From Pantoea sp. Ap-967 (GTDB lineage Bacteria > Pseudomonadota > Gammaproteobacteria > Pseudomonadales > Pseudomonadaceae): a stretch of 45,601 bases of DNA. Positions within the stretch are counted from its first letter, which is position 1. The number at the start of each line of letters is the position of its first letter. Below, piece by piece: positions 41,158 to 45,601 of this stretch. A program made the translations under genes and the position numbers. The notes under the pieces are model-generated. The model was not told the origin of the DNA. It saw only the letters and a list, made by a program, of their open reading frames with translations, and ran no database searches. Where the stretch lies: contig NZ_VWXK01000044.1 in assembly GCF_011752565.1 (NCBI RefSeq), positions 1 through 45,601 of the forward strand. The letters run 5' to 3'.

Positions 41158-42468
41158 ATGCAGACTTCCCCAACAGGCGCGTCGCGTACCCGGCAAGTGG
41201 TCGCGGCGGTTATCGGCAATGCGCTGGAATGGTATGACTTTATCGTGTACGGCTTCCTGGCGAGCATCATCGCCCGCCAGTTCTTCCCCTCGGGCGACGA
41301 GTACGCTTCGCTGCTGATGGCCCTGGCCACCTTTGGCGTGGGCTTTTTCATGCGCCCGGTCGGTGGCGTGCTGCTGGGTATCTATTCCGACCGCAAAGGG
41401 CGCAAAGCGGCGATGCAGATGATCATCCGCCTGATGACCTTGTCCATCGCACTGATCGCCTTTGCCCCCAACTACCTGGCCATCGGCATGGGCGCGCCGC
41501 TGCTGATCGTGGTTGCACGCATGCTGCAGGGCTTTGCCACCGGGGGCGAGTACGCCAGTGCCACCGCGTTCCTGGTGGAAAGCGCGCCGGCCAACCGCAA
41601 GGGCCTGTATGGCTCCTGGCAGTTGGTGGGGCAGTGCCTGGCGGTGTTCTCGGGCGCGGCCATGGTGGCCCTGGTGACCCACCTGTGCACGCCCGAGGCC
41701 CTGGACAGCTGGGGCTGGAGGATTCCGTTCGTGCTGGGCTTGCTGATTGGCCCGGTGGGGTTGTGGATTCGCAAGCACATGGAGGAGCCCGAGGAGTTCC
41801 TGCAAGCGCGCAAGCAGGCCAAGGGCCAGGCGCCGAGCCTTGTGCAGGTGCTGCGTGAGCACCGCCGCAGCCTGTTGGTGTCGATGGGCCTGGCCTGTGG
41901 CGCGACGGTGTCGTTCTACGTGGTGCTGGTGAACATGCCCACCTTCGCCCACAAGAACCTTGGCCTGCCGCTGGACCAGGTACTGCTGGTGCAGATGCTC
42001 GCGGTGGGCCTGATGACCGTGGTGATACCGCTGGCTGGCGCGCTGTCGGACCGCCTGGGCCGGCGCCCGGTGCTGATGGCCTTCACCCTGGCGTTCTTCG
42101 TCATGGTCTACCCGTTGTACGTGTGGGTGGCGGCCGCGCCGTCGATCGAACGCCTGCTGGCGATGCAACTGCTGCTGTGCACGGCCATCGGCGGCTTCTT
42201 CGGCCCGGCGCCAACGGCCCTGGCCGAGCAGTTTCCGGTGGAGGTACGCTCCACCGGTGTGTCGGTGGCGTACAACGTGGCGGTGATGGTGTTCGGCGGC
42301 TTCGCCCCGCTGATCGTCACCTGGCTCAGCCAGGCCCTCGGCACCCCGGTGGCGCCGTCGTTCTACGTGCTGTTCGCCTGCCTGCTGACCTTGCTGGGCA
42401 CTTATTGCTTGAAAGAAGCCCCGCGCGCCGACAAGGCCGCCGCTTATAACCTTGGAGTAAAACCGTGA
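41158..42468 (+). CDS. MFS metabolite:H+ symporter (MHS family)
   Basis: This 436-residue importer has 12 membrane segments and the MHS pattern: VVAAVIGNALEWYDFIVYGF, the cytoplasmic GIYSDRKGRKAAM signature between TM2 and TM3, FATGGEYASATAFLVESAPA and ALSDRLGRRPVL. Related proteins import citrate, ketoglutarate, shikimate or proline/betaine. GGAG lies 8 bases before the ATG at 41158. The stop overlaps the amidase start (GTGA), so they are coupled. It probably brings in the substrate of the flanking hydrolases; the exact compound is unknown. Confidence 0.88.
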   Translation: MQTSPTGASRTRQVVAAVIGNALEWYDFIVYGFLASIIARQFFPSGDEYASLLMALATFGVGFFMRPVGGVLLGIYSDRKGRKAAMQMIIRLMTLSIALIAFAPNYLAIGMGAPLLIVVARMLQGFATGGEYASATAFLVESAPANRKGLYGSWQLVGQCLAVFSGAAMVALVTHLCTPEALDSWGWRIPFVLGLLIGPVGLWIRKHMEEPEEFLQARKQAKGQAPSLVQVLREHRRSLLVSMGLACGATVSFYVVLVNMPTFAHKNLGLPLDQVLLVQMLAVGLMTVVIPLAGALSDRLGRRPVLMAFTLAFFVMVYPLYVWVAAAPSIERLLAMQLLLCTAIGGFFGPAPTALAEQFPVEVRSTGVSVAYNVAVMVFGGFAPLIVTWLSQALGTPVAPSFYVLFACLLTLLGTYCLKEAPRADKAAAYNLGVKP

Positions 42469-43922
42469 ACCCGTTAGCCATCGACCCGATCGTTGCCTTG
42501 GATGCCGAGGCGTTGTCCCAGGCCATCCATGCCCGCCAGTTGAGCTGTCGCGAGGTGATGCTGGCCTACCTGGGGCATATCGAGCGCTGCAACCCGCAGG
42601 TCAATGCCCTGGTGTCGCTGCGCGACGGCGAGGCCTTGCTGGCCGAGGCGGATGAACGTGACAAGGAGCTGGCACGCGGCCAGTCGCGCGGCTGGATGCA
42701 TGGCATGCCCCAGGCGATCAAGGACCTGGCGGCCACCGCCGGGCTACGCACCACCCTGGGCTCGCCGTTGTTCGCCGAGCAGGTGCCGGCGCATGATGCC
42801 ATCAGCGTGGCGCGGGTGCGGGCCAGCGGGGCGCTGATCGTCGGCAAGAGCAACGTGCCGGAATTCGGCCTCGGTTCGCAGAGCTACAACCCACTGTTCG
42901 GCACCACTACCAATGCCTACGACCCGCGCCGGGTGGCTGGCGGCAGCAGTGGCGGCGCCGCCGCGGCGCTGGCCATGCGCTTGCTGCCGGTGGCCGATGG
43001 CAGCGACATGATGGGCTCGCTGCGTAACCCGGCGGCGTTCAACAACGTGTATGGCCTGCGCCCGTCCCAGGGGCGGGTGCCCTATGGGCCGACGCCGGAG
43101 CTGTTCGTCCAGCAACTGGCCACCGAGGGGCCAATGGGCCGCAGCGTCACCGATGTGGCGCGGTTGCTGACGGTGCAGGCCGGCTTCGATCCGCGCGTGC
43201 CGTTGTCGATCAACCAAGGCCCACGGGATTTCGCGGCGGGGCTGGCGCGGGACTTCAAGGGCGTGCGCGTGGGCTGGCTGGGCGACTATGCCGGTTACTT
43301 GCCGATGGAGGATGGGGTGCTGGGGTTGTGCGAAACGGCCCTGGCCGATTTCGCCGAGCTGGGCTGCGAGGTCGAGGCCTGCCAGCCGGGCTTCGACCTG
43401 GGGCGGTTGTGGCAGTGCTGGCTTACCCATCGCCACTTCCTGGTGCACGGCAACCTGGCTGCAGCCTATGCCGACCCCTCCCGGCGGGCATTGCTCAAGC
43501 CCGAGGCGCAATGGGAAGTGCAAGGCGGGCTCGCGCTGAGCGCGGCAGCCGTTTACCAGGCCTCGCTAGACCGCAGTGCGTGGTACCAGGCACTGGGCAA
43601 CTTGTTCGAACGTTACGATTTTCTGCTGTTGCCCTCGGCCCAGGTGTTCCCTTTCGACGCAGCCGAGCCATGGCCGAAGGTGGTGGGTGGGCGATCGATG
43701 GACACCTATCACCGCTGGATGGAGGTGGTCATCGGGCCGAGCCTGGCCGGTTTGCCGAGCATGAGCGTACCGGTTGGTTTCAACCCCCAGGGGCTGCCGA
43801 TGGGCCTGCAGATCATAGGCCCGGCCCAGGCCGACCATGCCGTGTTGCAGCTTGCCTATGCCCATGAGCAGCTGACCCGGTGGGTGCAGCGCTGCCCGCC
43901 GCCCAGCCTGCAGGTGCGCTGA
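42465..43922 (+). CDS. Amidase-signature-family amidase
   Basis: This 485-residue enzyme has the amidase-signature Ser-cisSer-Lys triad: Lys86 in GMPQAIKDLAATAG, Ser161 in AGGSSGGAAAALA and Ser185 in DMMGSLRNPAAFNN. It would hydrolyse a carboxamide to acid and ammonia. The usual GSDxGGS is GSDMMGS here, a variation also seen in other family members as far as I recall. It starts with GTG overlapping the transporter stop. Together with the M20 hydrolase upstream, two successive amide cleavages on the same or related substrates are likely. Confidence 0.87.
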   Translation: MNPLAIDPIVALDAEALSQAIHARQLSCREVMLAYLGHIERCNPQVNALVSLRDGEALLAEADERDKELARGQSRGWMHGMPQAIKDLAATAGLRTTLGSPLFAEQVPAHDAISVARVRASGALIVGKSNVPEFGLGSQSYNPLFGTTTNAYDPRRVAGGSSGGAAAALAMRLLPVADGSDMMGSLRNPAAFNNVYGLRPSQGRVPYGPTPELFVQQLATEGPMGRSVTDVARLLTVQAGFDPRVPLSINQGPRDFAAGLARDFKGVRVGWLGDYAGYLPMEDGVLGLCETALADFAELGCEVEACQPGFDLGRLWQCWLTHRHFLVHGNLAAAYADPSRRALLKPEAQWEVQGGLALSAAAVYQASLDRSAWYQALGNLFERYDFLLLPSAQVFPFDAAEPWPKVVGGRSMDTYHRWMEVVIGPSLAGLPSMSVPVGFNPQGLPMGLQIIGPAQADHAVLQLAYAHEQLTRWVQRCPPPSLQVR

Positions 43923-43981
43923 GCGGCCCGTATCTTGCTGTGCTTGTTGACCATCCACGCACGGACAAGGAGGTCTAACCC

Positions 43982-44752
43982 ATGGGCATCACGGCAGACA
44001 GCGGCGGCGTTCGTTCGGTGGAACGGGCGTTGGCCATCGTCGAGCTGCTTGGCGAACACCAGGCGCTGGGGTTGGAGGAGGTGCATTACCTCACAGCGCT
44101 GCCCAAGGCTACAGCGTCACGCATGCTCGCCACGTTGCAGGAGCAGGGCTGGGTGTACCGGGGCCTGAGCGACCGGCGTTACCGGCTCAGTGCACGGTGC
44201 CTGTTCGGTGACCGCCAGTTGCGCTTCAAACGCCAGCTGGTGGAACGGGCGGCGCCGCTGTTGCTGGAGTTGTGCGAGCGCACAGGGCTGGTGGCCGACC
44301 TTTCGTGTTTCGATGGCGAGCGGCTGGAAGTGATGGAAAGCGCCATTCCCCAGGTGCTGCGCAAGCGTTACCCGAACAACTGCCAGATCGTTGGGCAGCA
44401 TGCCAGCCTGTTCCATTCGGCGATGGGGCGGGCGTGCCTGAAGGAATTGGCGCAGGAGGAGGTGCAACGCCTGGCGGCCCAGGAACGGGCGCCGGGGGAT
44501 GAGTGGTTGCGCGGCCTTGAGGGTGATGCGCAGAAAGGCTTTGGGCAACGCACCGAGGGGTATTGGGAGTACCCGGTCCGTTTGCCGTTCCTGATCCGGG
44601 CGATTGCCTTGCCGGTGCGGGTGCAAGGGCAACTGGCCGGGAGCATCGCCTTGCACTGGCCATTGGACCAGGCACCGGTGGAGCGGGTGCTGAGCCTGCA
44701 CCTGAACAGCCTGGCGGCGACGGTTGGGGATGTGCAGCAGGCCTTGAACTAG
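43982..44752 (+). CDS. IclR-family transcriptional regulator
   Basis: This 256-residue regulator has an N-terminal winged helix (RSVERALAIVELLGEHQALG, LPKATASRMLATLQEQGWVY) and a GAF-like effector domain (from about 85; LVERAAPLLLELCERTGLVA, HASLFHSAMGRACLKELAQE). A full AAGGAGGT (43967-43974) precedes the ATG by 7 bases. It lies 59 bases after the amidase on the same strand and most likely controls the hydrolase-transporter-amidase operon. The second half of the effector domain has an unusual stretch (GYWEYPVRLPFLIRAIALPV) but is otherwise complete. Confidence 0.87.
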   Translation: MGITADSGGVRSVERALAIVELLGEHQALGLEEVHYLTALPKATASRMLATLQEQGWVYRGLSDRRYRLSARCLFGDRQLRFKRQLVERAAPLLLELCERTGLVADLSCFDGERLEVMESAIPQVLRKRYPNNCQIVGQHASLFHSAMGRACLKELAQEEVQRLAAQERAPGDEWLRGLEGDAQKGFGQRTEGYWEYPVRLPFLIRAIALPVRVQGQLAGSIALHWPLDQAPVERVLSLHLNSLAATVGDVQQALN

Positions 44753-44789
44753 TTTGCCTGTGCTGGCGCATCGCGAGCTATGCTCGCTC

Positions 44790-44984
44790 CTACCAGTCGC
44801 CCGTAACTCCTCGGTAGCGTAGTCTTAATTTTTTTGAGTGATATTGAGCGTTCAGGTCGTCAAGCTGAGTTGGTGCTCTTGTTGTTCTGGCGTCGGCCTG
44901 TATCGTGGAGCCGACGGAAGTAAGGATAGTTGGAGTGCGCTCAAAGTTGAGGATTTCATAGTTGTAGGGTCTTAACATTTTCAT
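44790..44984 (-). pseudogene. Possible C-terminal remnant of a foreign (Rhs-like?) gene
   Basis: A 64-codon minus-strand frame reads MKMLRPYNYEILNFERTPTI onwards and ends LRLRYRGVTGDW. The frame stays open about 36 codons further upstream without a stop, to about 45092, so it may be the 3' end of a longer gene disrupted there. Codon use (AGA, ACA, TTA, CTA) is unlike the neighbours. The tail recalls the variable C-termini of Pseudomonas Rhs proteins as I remember them, but no Rhs core repeat is seen and the link is weak. It could equally be a small unrelated protein. Confidence 0.3.
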
Positions 44985-45046
44985 TGGGTCATCTCTTGGC
45001 AGGTGCCATCCAATCGCGGCAGTGAAATTCGCATGCCTTGGTTGTA

Positions 45047-45069
45047 ACCCCGGGTGCCGGGGTGTTTTT
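45047..45069 (+). terminator. Orphan intrinsic terminator
   Basis: ACCCCGG (45047-45053) and CCGGGGT (45057-45063) form a 7-base-pair stem with a 3-base loop, followed by GTTTTT. No plus-strand gene ends nearby; the IclR gene stops 295 bases upstream. It could end a small RNA or a decayed gene. Confidence 0.6.
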
Positions 45070-45095
45070 AGAAATAGATGAGTACATGCAATGAG

Positions 45096-45344
45096 TCAAT
45101 GAGGGGCCAAGCCAAGTAGAAAAGGCCGCAGGTTAGTTGCGCTGCGTGCATTTGGAGAGGGTTGTAGGAGTTGTCCGTAGGAAATGGCGGAAAATCCGAA
45201 AAGTATTGGGTTGTAATGTAGTTTCTCGTAGGTGATTGTTGTTTGTGGCGTACGAGAATGTACCCTGCAGTGTAGGAGTGCTCTTTTAAATTCAGCCTGG
45301 GTTTGCATCGCTACGTAGTTGAATCGGAATTGTTGCGCGTGCAT
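45096..45344 (-). CDS. Doubtful 82-codon hypothetical frame
   Basis: A minus-strand frame of 82 codons (starting MHAQQFRFNYVAMQTQAEFK) lies in the AT-rich tail. It has no signal peptide, no membrane segment and no family resemblance that I can see, and no clear ribosome site. The base composition is unlike the rest of the window. It may be a foreign small gene or chance. Confidence 0.2.
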   Translation of the reverse strand: MHAQQFRFNYVAMQTQAEFKRALLHCRVHSRTPQTTITYEKLHYNPILFGFSAISYGQLLQPSPNARSATNLRPFLLGLAPH

Positions 45345-45570
45345 TAGTGTTTCGAGATGTAAAATGTGCGAGAGAGATTCGCTAATTCAGATTGTGCCAT
45401 CTGAAGATGGCCGGTTACTAACCGGACAAGTATTTGAGCAAGACCGTTGCTCACACAGGGTTGGGTTAACAGCGTGTAGGAGATCACCCAGCCCTCTTGG
45501 GGCTGCGCTGTCGCGCAGCAAACATGATGGCGCACGACTTCATATCTGCGTTGGCGCTGACATTTTGCAA

Positions 45571-45601
45571 AAGAAAAGGCGTCTGGCCCGTTAGGGCCAG
45601 A
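45571..45601 (-). terminator. Intrinsic terminator for a gene right of the window
   Basis: TCTGGCCC (45582-45589) and GGGCCAGA (45594-45601) form a perfect 8-base-pair stem with a GTTA loop. On the minus strand it is followed by CGCCTTTTCTTTT, a typical T-rich tail. A gene transcribed leftwards must therefore end just beyond the window's right edge. Confidence 0.8.

Larger units (their letters stand above)
44753..45601. other. AT-richer region with no confident gene
   Basis: After the IclR gene the base composition shifts to clearly higher A+T than the rest of the window. A short REP fragment (GCGAGCTATGCTCGC near 44774-44788) starts it. It then holds short minus-strand frames with codons rare in this genome (TTA, AGA, ATA, ACA), a compact plus-strand terminator at 45047-45069, and a minus-strand terminator at the window edge. 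Looks like the ragged end of a horizontally acquired locus. Confidence 0.55.

Noticed and set aside
45344..45535. 63-codon minus-strand frame near the right edge
   Set aside because: No family resemblance, no ribosome site; the translated segment around TAQPQEGWVISY looks like a dispersed non-coding repeat, not a gene.
1..45601. CRISPR array, tRNA, rRNA or prophage genes
   Set aside because: I looked for regularly spaced repeats, tRNA-like cloverleaf sequences and phage structural genes and saw none; the many repeated hairpins are REP elements.

Overview
The window is high-GC DNA of a Pseudomonas, most likely the P. putida group. The reasons are a MexCD-OprJ/NfxB pump set, an RlhA and a DUF2790 protein of Pseudomonas type, and many putida-style REP hairpins (core TTCGCGGGGCAAGCCCGC with CTCCTAC). 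It is an accessory, metabolically versatile stretch: transporters, receptors, catabolic operons and their local regulators, with few housekeeping genes. I see no tRNA, rRNA, CRISPR array or prophage.

Layout. 1-127: right end of an IS3-family element. 276-6667: RND pump mexC-mexD-oprJ, a strong terminator, then convergent nfxB; similar operator-like palindromes lie upstream of mexC and of nfxB. 6851-8851: rlhA (23S rRNA hydroxylation). 9033-12967: LysR regulator divergent from a CitMHS transporter and a two-part AtuA-like (DUF1446) protein. 13065-18850: TonB receptor, RidA-like protein, TrmK-like methyltransferase, DUF2790 protein, LysR regulator, PEBP-like protein and a small secreted Gly/Ser-rich protein. 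18967-20256: MFS transporter. 20665-28080: six genes on the minus strand, reading emrB-like, emrA-like, LysR, class III CoA-transferase, HMG-CoA-lyase-like enzyme, ACS-type MFS permease. 28227-31242: minus-strand operon of a membrane protein with a degenerate GGDEF domain, an AraC regulator and a zinc alcohol dehydrogenase.

31507-39647 looks like a phosphorus-acquisition block: a secreted metallophosphoesterase divergent from an operon of TonB receptor, tandem beta-propeller phytase, ExbB, ExbD and TonB. It is flanked by two inverted copies of the same compound REP element. 39887-44752 is a catabolic operon (M20 amidohydrolase, MHS symporter, amidase) followed by an IclR regulator. The last 850 bases are AT-richer and carry no confident gene; they hold foreign-looking short frames, an orphan terminator, and at the very edge a terminator for a minus-strand gene lying outside the window.

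The best candidates for under-described systems are the self-contained phytase/TonB operon, the split-AtuA/CitMHS operon, the degenerate-GGDEF/AraC/dehydrogenase operon, and the CoA-transferase/HMG-CoA-lyase/permease set. All functional assignments come from reading motifs and remembered family sequences; no search was run.
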